The notes: generated by a model from the letters alone, not told the origin. Numbered from the stretch's first letter, positions 24,181-34,480 are shown. The stretch is 64,000 nt of DNA from Sporosarcina thermotolerans (GCF_030067815.1 NZ_CP125968.1:3526001-3590000); one strand, 5' to 3'. Numbers and translations are program-made.

Positions 24181-25171
24181 CTCTGTTCTCCTCCGCTCTT
24201 AGGGTTGTTAAGATAAGGTCGACTAACTCATTTGCTGTAAAATGAGTAATCGGGCGACAAATTCGTTGGAATTGCAGTTTATTCATCATTTTAGAAGACA
24301 TGTCGAAATGCCATTCCATCAGACCGGAACCGTGCATGAAAAAATTGCGGTACGTATGGGAATACAATGTAAAAAAACGTTCCATCTTTTCGATTGGGTG
24401 AATGGCAATCTCCTCAAAGCCCCCTTTCACCAATTCAAATATCCCCGCAAGCGGAAGAGGTTCGGTAGCAAACTGTGACTCTACTGGAATGGCAAATTTT
24501 GTTTCCCTAACAAAGAGCGGCTCAAAATTGGAAGACTCCATTCCGAAATGCTGCAGGCTTTCCAGCCATAGTTTCTGCTGGGGATAAGCGGGTGTAACAA
24601 TTGGCGTATTCGCCCGATCTAAGGTAACCGGTATCACATCATCGCTCAACAATTGATAGCCCCTTTGTAAAAAAGCGGAAGCAAGAGTAGATTTCCCCGC
24701 GCCAGATTCACCCACAATGGCATAAGCCTTTCCATCTATAACTATTGCACTTCCATGAAGAGGAAGGATTTTTCGTTGTAATAAAATTGCACCCATACAT
24801 GTTCCTAACAGAAAGAGTCGTATTTGATCTTCATCGGCCCCCTCATACTTCCTAAAGACAATTCTTTTACCATCATGTATCAAGAAAACCCCGACTTCAG
24901 GCACACGAAATATGACCTTATCTTCCTCACTGATATAGACATCTTTTAGATCTAATTCAACCAGGAATGTAGAGTCCTCAGATTTTTCAATCACTACATC
25001 AGTTTCATTTTCATTTATACTTATTAAAGGTAATTCGCGAAGGAAAATATCACTGGAAATTGTTAACCCAAATGCTTTGTAAGTTGTTTTTTTAAAATTC
25101 TTTAGCATATTTATTAGACAGCACCCTTCTTCTTGCTGAACGATTAATGCCCTATATATTTCTTCCAGCAT
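24140..25171 (-). CDS. HPr-kinase-like lasso peptide kinase
   Basis: About 343 residues from ATG 25171 (AAAGGGGG nine nt upstream); an in-frame extension to 25213 and a later ATG at 25108 are alternatives. The C-terminal half is HPr-kinase-like: LPLHGSAIVIDGKAYAIVG then ESGAGKSTLASAF (Walker A) and YQLLSDDVIPV (the SDD motif). Such kinases in paeninodin-type clusters phosphorylate the side chain of the C-terminal Ser of the precursor. The precursor here ends in Ser, so the enzyme has a fitting substrate. It lies directly after the precursor gene and overlaps B1. Confidence 0.87.
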   Translation of the reverse strand: MLEEIYRALIVQQEEGCCLINMLKNFKKTTYKAFGLTISSDIFLRELPLISINENETDVVIEKSEDSTFLVELDLKDVYISEEDKVIFRVPEVGVFLIHDGKRIVFRKYEGADEDQIRLFLLGTCMGAILLQRKILPLHGSAIVIDGKAYAIVGESGAGKSTLASAFLQRGYQLLSDDVIPVTLDRANTPIVTPAYPQQKLWLESLQHFGMESSNFEPLFVRETKFAIPVESQFATEPLPLAGIFELVKGGFEEIAIHPIEKMERFFTLYSHTYRNFFMHGSGLMEWHFDMSSKMMNKLQFQRICRPITHFTANELVDLILTTLRAEENRDDQNTDRVKEFSI

Positions 25172-25262
25172 TAAAGGCGAACCCCCTTTTAATTCCACAA
25201 TAAAGGGGGGCAATTATTATTTTTCAATACACCGATTTCTTATAAACGATGTCCCACACTGG

Positions 25263-25394
25263 TCAGCTTGTAGTGATTTCACTAATAGGAGTTTTCGCAT
25301 CAAAAGCTTTATCCGTGAATTGTCCACCTCTTCCAAGCATTGTTTGATTCACATCAAGAACTTCCAATTCAGGTTTTTTCCATTCCATTTTCAT
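25263..25394 (-). CDS. Lasso peptide precursor, paeninodin family (43 aa)
   Basis: A gene too short for usual calling, behind AAGGAGGTGATATACAT. The leader is MKMEWKKPELEVLDVNQTM with the W/Y-x-x-P-x-L recognition motif and the conserved Thr at -2. The predicted core starts LGRGGQFTD, giving a nine-residue ring closed between the Leu1 amine and the Asp9 side chain, and continues as the tail KAFDAKTPISEITTS. The core totals 24 residues and ends in Ser, the site phosphorylated in paeninodin. It is placed between the cyclase and kinase genes, as in known clusters. Cleavage and ring size are inferred from family rules. Confidence 0.9.
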   Translation of the reverse strand: MKMEWKKPELEVLDVNQTMLGRGGQFTDKAFDAKTPISEITTS

Positions 25395-25410
25395 ATGTAT
25401 ATCACCTCCT

Positions 25411-27346
25411 TCAAGTGAATCTTTTCATAAATCGATAGACAATTAGACTGCGCATTAAAACTTTATAATGTGGATCTATTGAAAACTCTGGTTTGGGTGG
25501 TTGTTTTGCCTTTTCTATTGCCAATCTAATAACCTCAGGATGGAAAACATTATTCGCATGCTCGTCATTACCCATTTCCACGAGCTCATCAGTGAACCTA
25601 TCCCAATGTGGCATCATTCGGTGTACCCAATCCGCTCCTTGAACACCATGAATCCTCTGATTTAAACGTACATTATCCGGCAAGTAGTTTTGAGTTGCCC
25701 TCCGAATAAGCGCACGATCCAATCCATTTTGTACATATTGCTCTTCCGGCAATGACAAGCAGAAGCGAATTACTCGAATATCATTAGTAGGATCACGCTC
25801 CCATACTGATGTATGCAGCGAAAGTTTTGTCGATACTGTATTACTCGCATTCCAATGAAAAACATCTTCAAAATGTTTTTTTCTTATCCCAAAAATATCG
25901 GTTTTGGAGTACATTCCCAAATGACTAATACCAGCTTCGTTTAGCCTTGTAAACACATCAGTCTTTGCTGCAAACGAAGGATTAATCAACGTCGGCAGTG
26001 TAAATTCAGTACCTTCTGAAAGTGCCTGACTAATCATCGGAAAACCAATCTTTGTAATAATACGCAGTTTGCGTTTTCTAGACCCACCGACCCTATTATT
26101 AAAGTTAGTTAATTCACGATATAAACGAATCCATTTGAGTTGTTTTAATAGGAGAGCATAGTACTCATAGGCATCCCCCCAAGAAATCGAGAAGTTCCCT
26201 CGACCGCCACTAAGCAAAACACCAACGCCATTTTCTTGAGCTTTTTCAAATATCCCTCTGAGCCAAAAAGAATTCTCGAAAAACTTATAAGGCATTTCCA
26301 ACATGTCTAGAAATTCATCAATCTCTGAATAGGAATCTTTCCCGTCAAAGTTACAATAATGTTCGGTTATACCTCCTACGTATTTCGCAGTGGACTGTAT
26401 ATAGGGTGATTCATCTGCCAATAAATAGTTTGGTGAAAAGTCAACAAAATCACTGGCTGGGATCATGCTAAATGAATGAAGTTGTTTGTTTTCCACTTGT
26501 AAATGCTTTGCTGCAAATCCAACAACCGCCCCCGAATCCAGTCCCCCACTCAAATGCGACCCAACATTTCGATGCGTCCTTAAACGGGAGGACACAGACT
26601 CATGAAAGACACCTTGAAATGCTTCAACATATTCATCATTATTTAGTTTCAGCCTTTTTCCTTGCATAATAAAAGAATATCTTCTCATCGTAACGTTATT
26701 CTTTTCTATTAAAATGCTATGTGAAGGAGGTACTTGTCTTATATTCCTATAAGGCGTGGAAGATGCATCTACCAATCAACCATCCCCGGAATTGCCAAAT
26801 ACTCTGCCAACCAATCTTCATTCGGCTTCTTTTCTATAAAAGGAAAAGAGAACAAAGGCTCAATAACTGTACAGAAAGTAAACTTTTCATTGTCGCTGTA
26901 GTAATACAGCGTACGACTGCCGAGAAATCCCTTGCACCAAATAACCTCTGATGTTTCCGATCCCAAATCATAAATGCGAAATCACCAACTAAAAACTTCG
27001 GAGCATCAACATTCCATTTATAGTAAGCTCGCAAAATCAATTCACTATCCGTAATATGTTTTTGATGCGCAGGTTCAATTTGCAGTTTTTCAAATAACTC
27101 TTTCCTGTTATCAATGATTGCATCTGCCGTGATTGCACACTGTCTTTCATAGTCGTAAAACGGAAGTTGCTCACCGACCGATTCGGGGGTGATCCACTGT
27201 GCATGGCAACCAAGAAAAACATTATCTGAGTGCCATGTTTGAACTTTATCCGCTGGATATCTCCTCAAGACCTTCATCACATCATGACCATACTCGATTT
27301 TCACCGGCTCACCATTTAATTGATAAATTCCTGCTATGGCACTCAT
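25411..27346 (-). pseudogene. Lasso cyclase, asparagine-synthetase homologue (C protein), two frameshifts
   Basis: Starts at ATG 27346 (MSAIAGIYQLNGEPVKIEYG) behind GGGGGAGGAATT. The residue after Met is Ser, not the catalytic Cys of true asparagine synthetases, as expected for lasso cyclases. The glutaminase-like domain runs to LFGARDF, where one T is missing (about 26925); a second one-base shift is at about 26777. The C-terminal domain has the ATP motif SGGLDSGAVVG. Repaired length is about 644 residues. The enzyme adenylates Asp9 and closes the ring onto the N terminus. It is the first gene of the lasso operon, with the precursor 16 nt downstream. Confidence 0.87.
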
Positions 27347-27575
27347 AATTCCTCCTCCCCCTTGTCTTCACAACTCGCAGTTCCAAACTATCCAAAGTTG
27401 TTTGTCCAATTATAGTTAAAAGATATGTATAGAAACCTAAGAACATTACTCTTTCCATTTGATTAACCATTCTTTCCAAGCATGTCCAGTGTGTCGTCTT
27501 TCAAAACATCTTTCCCAAAAAAGAAATACTATATTTCCTCTTTCGATCAACGCCATTTGTTTCGCTGTACAACAC
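27347..27575 (-). other. Long 5' leader of the lasso operon
   Basis: About 220 nt between the predicted promoter and the cyclase start. No gene; no known riboswitch motif recognised. Confidence 0.45.
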
Positions 27576-27604
27576 ATGATACCTCTTTTTGTTTATTTTG
27601 TCAA
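27576..27604 (-). promoter_or_regulatory. Sigma-A-type promoter of the lasso operon
   Basis: On the minus strand TTGACA (27599-27604) and TATCAT (27576-27581) are separated by exactly 17 nt. It points at the cyclase gene and lies between the divergent XRE gene and the cluster. Confidence 0.7.
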
Positions 27605-27822
27605 CACACATTCATGACTTTTCGCATGGTTTATGAGTGATAAACACACTAAAAAACCTCCAAATAGGTCATACGACTTAATTTGACAATTTTCCTCATT
27701 ATCTGATGTTTTGTCCTACTATTATTCGCCAATTTAGGTTATTATATTTGTAGAGTTACACTGCACAGCATCCTTCTTGTTTTGTATGGCAATCTAATAG
27801 ATAAAAATAGGTGAGTGATTAT

Positions 27823-28220
27823 ATGAACAAATTCGGAATTCGTATACGTAAATTACGGGAGAATAAAGGGTTAACCTTACGAAGTTTAGCGACTCAGTCC
27901 AACTTAAGCTATTCATTTATCGCTTCTTTGGAAAAAGGGAGATACAATCCTTCAAGGGAATCCATTCATTCTCTCGCCCCCCTTTAGACGCGGACGTGAA
28001 TGAGTTGCTAATGCTTGCTGGATTTTTACCGGAACATACTGGAATGAAAGGGTCGCAGGAGGAAAGTCATTTTGTTGAATACGTTAATTCGGACAAACAA
28101 TTTGCATTAGAGAATATTATGATGATGCCAGTAACCTTCCAAGGTCGAGAACTTAAAAAAGCCGATAAAACAGCGTTAGTAGCTTTTCTACAAACTTTTT
28201 CTGATTTAAAGGGGAAATAA
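27823..28220 (+). pseudogene. XRE-family regulator, one frameshift
   Basis: Starts at ATG 27823 behind AGGTGAGTGATT. The N-terminal helix-turn-helix reads MNKFGIRIRKLRENKGLTLR, SLATQSNLSYSFIASLEKGR and YNPSRESIHSLA. The frame stops at 27984, but adding one base in the CCCCCCTTT run continues with LDADVNELLMLAGFLPEHTG and a C-terminal segment ending ALVAFLQTFSDLKGK. Repaired length is about 133 residues. It is divergent from the lasso operon and the nearest candidate regulator of it; a terminator follows its stop. Confidence 0.75.
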
Positions 28221-28275
28221 AAAACCTTTTTTGTACATGGTTGAGGACTTTCAATGTACAGGAAAGGTTTTTTAA
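28216..28275 (+). terminator. Terminator of the XRE gene
   Basis: AAAAAACCTTTT and TGTACAT pair with ATGTACA and AAAGGTTTTTT. Confidence 0.7.
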
Positions 28276-28499
28276 GTGTGAAAATACCTATTGTCGAAAT
28301 ACTAAAGACCATTAATCTAATCTATTTCCCATACATTATTAATAGGTATAAAGTATTGTTGAAAAAGTACAGAAGTTATAGTTTAATTATAGTAACAGAC
28401 TATTACCACTACTCAGATACCGCTCAAAAACGATTATTAAAAGCAATATAAATCTATATTCAAGCAAACGGAAAGCTTTATATTTGATAAAAGTAGGTG

Positions 28500-28757
28500 A
28501 TGGTAATAAAGGCTTATATGATGAACGACTATTACGTTTTTACAAATTATCATGATTTATCTACGCATATTCATGATATTATTCATTTTACAATGCCAAT
28601 GTCCCAAGATAGGACACATTTCCTCTCGATTATTACCGGAAGAATAGATCATGATAAAATGGTTTTTGTAAACGATAATGGAGAAATTATTCCGCTAACA
28701 TATGAACATGAAGATCTTTATTATTCGGCATTAAGCTGCCCGGAAGTTGTTAGATAA
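28500..28757 (+). CDS. Hypothetical protein, about 85 aa
   Basis: Possible starts are ATG 28500 or ATG 28518 (the latter with AAAGG six nt upstream). The product (MMNDYYVFTNYHDLSTHIHD ... EHEDLYYSALSCPEVVR) is acidic and rich in His, Tyr and Asp, with one Cys. No family recognised. It lies between the XRE gene and the convergent nucleotidyltransferase, and a hairpin terminator follows. Confidence 0.5.
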   Translation: MVIKAYMMNDYYVFTNYHDLSTHIHDIIHFTMPMSQDRTHFLSIITGRIDHDKMVFVNDNGEIIPLTYEHEDLYYSALSCPEVVR

Positions 28758-28803
28758 AGCTAACAATACAAGGTGCAGTTTTTCTGTATTTGTAAAAATC
28801 AAA

Positions 28804-28838
28804 TAGCATGTGTCCGGTGTAATTACCGAGCACATGCC
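28804..28838. terminator. Bidirectional terminator
   Basis: AGCATGTG and CGGT pair with ACCG and CACATGCC; T-rich on both sides. It separates the convergent genes. Confidence 0.65.
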
Positions 28839-28898
28839 TTTCAACGTTATTGGGTGTAACTAATCTATCATTGTGACTACTGTTCCTATATTTTTCGT

Positions 28899-30110
28899 TC
28901 ATTGAATTATTTTCTTAGTTTTCACACCCCCGACGGAATTCCTCCATAGCCATATAAAAGGTTTTAACGGATAGTATAAGAAATAAAGATTCTTCGGTAA
29001 TTTTAGTGTCTCTATATCCAAATAATTCGGTTGGAATAACAACAATAAAAAAATAGCTTTTTGTATATTGGACTTAAATGTATATTGACAATATAACAGC
29101 CTTAATTTAAGAATAATTTTAGCTTTACTATCCACTTTTTCAGTGTGTGTTTGATTAACATCCAAGACATCATTTTTCATTAGGTAAAACACTACCGCTT
29201 TCGCAAATTTCCTTGCCCCTCTTTTTGTTGTTAATGGTAATAACTCCTCAGGAATTTTGGTTTTGAATAGCTGAGAAGATAAAAGGTATACTTGCCCCAT
29301 TAAACGACGTTGCTCTCTCGCTTCTAATGGAATTGTCCCATTACTTATCAATTGATCAATATCGGCTAACCACCGAAGACGGAACCATCCATGCTTTGCC
29401 CCATGGCGAACAAGGTAAACAAATAGATCTTTTTCACCTAAGAAATGGACAGGGTTGCTTGTCAGTTCACTTATCCTTTTCCGCTCCCATAATTCATCAA
29501 AATTAGGTTCCTTCGAAGGACGATCATAAAGTCTCCAATGAATTTCAATTTCTACATTCCTTACGGGATGATAATAAATGACATGATGACTTTTCCATCT
29601 CTCCAATTTAGATAGTACACAGATATCTTCTTTCTTATACCCATTGTCTACTAATATTTCTTCTGTTCTATCAAAATCAGATTTGGGAATTAGTATATCC
29701 AAATCCTTAGAGAATCTGAGAGAAATATCACCAAAAATTGCATTTGCAATTACAGGACCTTTTAAGAATAGGGACCGAATCCCATTTTCTCTTAACAACA
29801 AGCTAATCCGTTCCATTTCACCACTTAATTTTAGCATTTGAAACGTATTTTCTTTGTAATCCTGATTCAAGGCATGGAGCACGTGTGATGGAATTAACGT
29901 TCCATCCATTTTGCTTAGTTTTGCATGAAGTAATGGAAAGATTCGATGATGCCTTGCTAACGCAAGGAACAACTCCCAATCAACTTCCGAAAGTAAATCA
30001 TCTTTGTACGTCACAACGTATCCTATGTTCTCTGTATGCATAATTTGAAGTAATAATTTCAATTCATTTGACATGCATGAATGGTCAATTTGAAACTTAG
30101 TATCCATCAT
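28899..30110 (-). CDS. Nucleotidyltransferase family protein (NTP_transf_5 type)
   Basis: 403 residues from ATG 30110 behind AGGAGAAATAT. The core FLKGPVIANAIFGDISLRFS then KDLDILIPKSDFDRTEEIL carries the G-x-D-x-D nucleotidyltransferase motif, and NVEIEIHWRLYDRPSKEPNF follows, as in the uncharacterised nucleotidyltransferase family (PF14907). Homologues are recurrent members of paeninodin-type lasso clusters of Bacillales, where they may add a further modification. Here the gene is monocistronic, about 1.5 kb upstream of the lasso operon and separated by a terminator on each side. Confidence 0.75.
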   Translation of the reverse strand: MMDTKFQIDHSCMSNELKLLLQIMHTENIGYVVTYKDDLLSEVDWELFLALARHHRIFPLLHAKLSKMDGTLIPSHVLHALNQDYKENTFQMLKLSGEMERISLLLRENGIRSLFLKGPVIANAIFGDISLRFSKDLDILIPKSDFDRTEEILVDNGYKKEDICVLSKLERWKSHHVIYYHPVRNVEIEIHWRLYDRPSKEPNFDELWERKRISELTSNPVHFLGEKDLFVYLVRHGAKHGWFRLRWLADIDQLISNGTIPLEAREQRRLMGQVYLLSSQLFKTKIPEELLPLTTKRGARKFAKAVVFYLMKNDVLDVNQTHTEKVDSKAKIILKLRLLYCQYTFKSNIQKAIFLLLLFQPNYLDIETLKLPKNLYFLYYPLKPFIWLWRNSVGGVKTKKIIQ

Positions 30111-30160
30111 ATATTTCTCCTGTTCCGTCGTATTCCACAATCCATTAACTATATGAATAA

Positions 30161-30198
30161 AAGGATCTGCATCTTTCTCTTAGATGCAGATCCTTTAT
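30161..30198 (-). terminator. Terminator of the large EPS operon
   Basis: GGATCTGCATCT pairs perfectly with AGATGCAGATCC around an 8-nt loop, followed by TTTTATT on the minus strand; it lies about 40 nt after ugd. Confidence 0.85.
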
Positions 30199-30236
30199 TC
30201 GGGGCACCAAATTGGACCTAAATTCAAGTAAGTAGA

Positions 30237-31401
30237 TCAATCCCTCCCAAACAAATCCCGAGTATAAACTTTTGCCTTCGTATCCCTAATATCATCAGAT
30301 AATCGGTTCGCTATTATAACATCACTCAAGATTTTAAACTTATTTAAATCACTAATAACCCTAAATCCATCAAACTTCTCACCATCGATCTCCGGCTCAT
30401 ATACTAAAACCTCAACCCCAACTGCCCGAATTCGTTTCATAACGCCCTGAATAGCCGATTGTCTAAAATTATCCGAACCAGTCTTCATAGTTAGTCGATA
30501 GATCCCAACTACCTTCGGGTTGTACCTCAAAATCATATCAGCAATATGATCCTTCCTCGTACTATTCGATCTGACAATTGCCCCAATAATATCATTCGGC
30601 ACATCCTCAAAATTAGCCAGTAGCTGCCTTGTATCCTTCGGTAGGCAGTACCCCCCATATCCAAAAGAAGGATTATTATAATGCTCCCCAATCCGAGGAT
30701 CCAAGCCAATCCCATTCACAATCTGTTGCGTGTTCAATCCTTTCACTTCAGCATAAGTATCCAACTCATTAAAGAAGGCAACCCGCATAGCCAAATACGT
30801 ATTTGCAAACAGCTTGGTAGCTTCCGCTTCCGTTGAATTTGTAAATAAAACTGGAATATCTTCCTTTACAGCACCCTCAACTAACAAACCCGCAAAAATC
30901 TTTGCCCTCTCTGACTGCTCCCCAACAATTATTCGGGAAGGATATAAATTATCATACAGCGCACGGCCCTCACGCAGAAATTCTGGGAAAAAACAATATT
31001 CTCTGTGCTAAACTTCTTCCTCGCCGCTTCTGTATAACCGACCGGTATCGTTGACTTAATCACCATCACGGCATCAGGATTAATTGACAACACAGTTGAA
31101 ATCACTGCCTCAACCGTACTCGTATCAAAAGCATTTTTCTCCGGATCATAATTCGTCGGAGTTGAGATGATCACAAACTGTGCATTTTGAAACGCAAATT
31201 CGGCATCCGTCGTTGCAGTTAAATTCAATTTCTTTTCCGCAAAAAATTCCTCAATCTCTGAATCTTGTATCGGTGATTTCCGTTTGTTGATCATATCTAC
31301 TTTTTCCTGAACAATATCATAAGCAATTACTTCATTGTGTTGAGATAATAACACTGCATTCGATAGCCCTACATAACCGGTTCCGCAACTGTTATTTTCA
31401 T
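30237..31401 (-). pseudogene. ugd: UDP-glucose 6-dehydrogenase, copy 1, two frameshifts
   Basis: Starts at ATG 31401; one base is missing in the first codons (near 31385), after which GTGYVGLSNAVLLSQ begins the NAD-binding Rossmann domain. A second loss turns the CCCC of FSPEF into CCC near 30975. The C-terminal part has the catalytic Cys in [14 protein letters not shown]. Repaired length is about 388 residues. The enzyme oxidises UDP-glucose to UDP-glucuronate for the EPS. It follows the UDP-sugar epimerase with no gap and is the last gene of the operon. Confidence 0.85.
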
Positions 31402-31403
31402 AT

Positions 31404-32459
31404 TCAAACACTTCCTTGCGTTAGGGTGTTGATTTCTTTCACTTTATAGTAATCTACATACCAATCAGCAAATCTCTGCAATCCTTCTTCAATCGGTGTC
31501 CCTGGTTTGAATCCTACCATTTGTTGCAAAGCATCCGTAGAAGCATAAGTCGCAGGCACATCCCCTAATTTAATTGGTTCAAATTCTTTCTTAAAAACAA
31601 CCTGCTTACCCATAGCGTTGCTCAAACAGCGTTCCAATGTCTCGATGAATGTCATCAACTTTTCAGGATTGTTGTTTCCGATATTATAGACCTTGTGGGG
31701 AACCTCGTCAGTAGGTGGATGGTGTATCAAGCGCTCGATTCCAGTAACAATATCATCAACATAAGTAAAATCGCGGTACAAGTCATTCTCAAAATCGCCA
31801 TTATTAAAAATCTTTATCGGTTCTCCAGCAAAATACTTATCTGCAAATCCGAAATAAGCCATATCCGGCCGTCCCATCGGACCATAAACAGTAAAGAAAC
31901 GCAACCCCGTTGAAGGAATTTTATACAAGTGACTATAGGTATGGGCCATTAACTCATTAGATTTCTTTGTTGCCGCATAAAGGGATACGGGGCTATCTAC
32001 AAAGTCTGTCTCCTCAAAAGGAACCTTTTTATTGGCTCCGTATACAGAACTAGATGAAGCATAGATCAAATGATCCACCGGATAATGCCTGCAAGCCTCA
32101 AGGATATAATAAAAGCCAATAAGATTGCTTTGAATATAGACATCCGGGTTCTCAATCGAATATCTTACACCAGCTTGCGCCGCCAGGTTTACCACGATTT
32201 TAGGCTTGTATTTTTCAAACGTTTCTATTATCATATTTTTGTCGGAAATATCCCCATTAATGAACGTGAAGTTTTCATATTGTTTAAGTTGTTCCAAACG
32301 GGAATATTTAAGATTCACATCATAATAGTCATTTATATTATCAACACCTATTACATGCAAACCATTTTGAAGTAATTGTTTAGATAAATAAAAACCTATA
32401 AAACCTGCTGTACCGGTGATTAGGTATGTCGTTGATTTGGGCAATTGGGGGAAGTTCAT
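31404..32459 (-). CDS. NAD-dependent UDP-sugar epimerase (UDP-glucuronate 4-epimerase type), copy 1
   Basis: 351 residues: Rossmann motif GTAGFIGFYLSKQL, catalytic Ser in YASSSSVYG and YxxxK in [11 protein letters not shown], then [16 protein letters not shown], as in UDP-glucuronate 4-epimerases. It would turn the UDP-GlcA made by the adjacent Ugd into UDP-galacturonate. Intact. Its paralogue at 59248, also followed by ugd, is clearly related but diverged. Confidence 0.85.
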   Translation of the reverse strand: MNFPQLPKSTTYLITGTAGFIGFYLSKQLLQNGLHVIGVDNINDYYDVNLKYSRLEQLKQYENFTFINGDISDKNMIIETFEKYKPKIVVNLAAQAGVRYSIENPDVYIQSNLIGFYYILEACRHYPVDHLIYASSSSVYGANKKVPFEETDFVDSPVSLYAATKKSNELMAHTYSHLYKIPSTGLRFFTVYGPMGRPDMAYFGFADKYFAGEPIKIFNNGDFENDLYRDFTYVDDIVTGIERLIHHPPTDEVPHKVYNIGNNNPEKLMTFIETLERCLSNAMGKQVVFKKEFEPIKLGDVPATYASTDALQQMVGFKPGTPIEEGLQRFADWYVDYYKVKEINTLTQGSV

Positions 32460-32608
32460 AGTTTCAACTCCTGATTTTTATTTTGTGACGCCAAGATGAG
32501 TCTTAATATATCTCCATAACATTAAGAATATTCAGTTATTAAATCGTGCAGTATGCTTATCATAATCTAAAATGATTTGCTTTCCACTTACTTTATATTC
32601 AATTACAC

Positions 32609-33627
32609 TTAGTTACCGTTTCGTAAAGCTACTTTATCTTTGTACCTATTCGCGAATCTCCAAGAATCCTGACACATTGATTTTATATCCCGTTTTGTTG
32701 CCCAGCCAAGTTCTCGTTTCGCTTTTGTAACGTCAGCAAAGCACTCGGCAATATCTCCGTGTCTCCGTTCTACGATTTTGTATGGAACCCGAATATCATT
32801 AGCTTCCTCAAAGGCTTTTACTAACTCCAAAACACTATACCCTTTCCGGTACCCAAGTTATAGACATGAACTCCTTCTGATAGGTTTTCTAATGCAGCTA
32901 CATGCCCAGCAGCAAGATCTACCACGTGGATATAATCACGAATGCCCGTCCCGTCCGATGTAGGATAATCATTCCCAAAAACTTGTAATTCTTTAAGTTT
33001 ACCTTTTACTACTTGAGTTATATATGGCATAAGGTTAGTCGGTATTCCATTAGGGTCATCGCCTATTAATCCACTTTCATGGGCCCCCACGGGGTTAAAG
33101 TACCTTAGAAGTGTAACTGAAAAGTCTGGGTTTGCTTTGGCAATGTCAGTTAAAATACGTTCACTCATTGCTTTCGTTTCGCCATATGGATTCGTCGTTG
33201 ATAAAAGATCCATTGACTCTGTAAAAGGAATTTTATTATTACCGTATACCGTTGCTGAAGAACTAAAGACAAATCGATTCACGTCATATTTCCGGCAAGC
33301 ATTAACAAGAACCAGCGTGCTTACAATATTATTATAATAATAGGCTAAAGGATTTACTACAGATTCTCCCACTGCTTTTAGTCCAGCAAAATGAATCACA
33401 CTGTCAATTTCGCAATTTTCAAAAATCGTCTCAACTGATTCAGGATCCGTTACGTCAATTTGGAAAAAGGTCAATTCCTTATTTGTTATCTTCATTATCT
33501 GCTCAACAGTCTTTCGACTACTGTTGCAAAGATTATCAGCAATTATTACGTTGTATCCCGATTCAATTAAGGCTATAGAAGTATGTGAGCCAATATATCC
33601 AGCCCCACCTGTGACTAGGATATTCAT
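32609..33627 (-). pseudogene. galE: UDP-glucose 4-epimerase, one frameshift
   Basis: The first 260 residues show MNILVTGGAGYIGSHTSIAL, SSSATVYG, NPYGETKAM (the YxxxK) and RYFNPVGAHESGLIGDDPNG, classic GalE motifs. At about 32845 a GGG run seems to lack a G; with it the sequence continues YSVLELVKAFEEANDIRVPY to the usual end near GRFANRYKDK. Repaired length is about 338 residues. It interconverts UDP-Glc and UDP-Gal for EPS assembly. Confidence 0.88.
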
Positions 33628-33734
33628 TTGAATGATATCCCCCGTTTAAATAAATATAGAAAATAGTAGATCAATTCCTACACCCCTCTTAAAAGTTCGG
33701 TACGCAAGAAGGAATACCAATTAGTAATAATTTC

Positions 33735-34480
33735 TTAAGTAATGCTTCCTTCCTTTAACATTTTATACTTAATAATGTCTTCTAAGTCAGGGTGTTCAAT
33801 AAGCTTCCTATCTAACCTTTTTACTTCATACTTACTCATTGTCCAAATGTCTTCACGAATCTCTTCCCAATTTGTGTGCCTAGCCCTAACTTTTACCGGT
33901 ATTTTTTCTATACCTAAAACTTTGGCAAAAGCTAATCTATGATTACCATTAGCTGTGTAAAGGTAATTCCCATTCCTATCAATGTAGACATGAATAACAT
34001 CTATATTTGAATTATTGGCTGTTGGCAATAAAAAACCTTCCTTTTTTATTCTATTAAATAACACATCTACTTCTTCTTCATATTTTCTTCTTAAGGCATT
34101 GATGCTTGTACAACCTTTTATTTTCTTTTCTTTCATTAATCGTTCTTTGTATTTGTTAAATAGCATAGTATCTTCCCATGCAACCTTATTCTCAAAATGT
34201 TGTATTATTGAAGAGTATTTCGTGCCAATTACCGAACTAACATCCCATCCCAATCCCCCCTCATAATTTTGCTAAAGTATACTTTTTTGTTTTCTTCATC
34301 AACAATTCTCCATTGTATTTCATCTACTTTAATCCAAATAATCTTTTCACTATCGGCTATAGATTTATACCTATAAATACACGAGATTTAATACAATTTG
34401 TTGTAAACACTTTTAGGGCTTACTTTCAATAAAATTCTTTTTAATAACAACTTGGCCTTAAATACGGTAAGACGCTTCAC
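33735..34480 (-). pseudogene. ParB/sulfiredoxin-fold protein within the EPS operon, broken
   Basis: The likely start is GTG 34480 behind TTTGAGGG (VKRLTVFKAKLLLKRI). The same frame meets a TAA after VYNKLY (near 34390) and continues ISCIYRYKSIADSEK to IMRGG, where a G6 run appears one base short (about 34254). The intact rest (WDVSSVIGTKYSSIIQHFEN ... YTANGNHRLAFAKVLGIEKI then PVKVRARH) has the GNHRLAFAKxLG motif of ParB-like folds. Repaired length is about 248 residues. Such proteins recur in surface-polysaccharide clusters without known role. Confidence 0.55.

Noticed and set aside
30960..31000. Programmed ribosomal frameshift in ugd
   Set aside because: There is no slippery heptamer with a stimulator, and dozens of unrelated genes in the window show the same kind of one-base loss.
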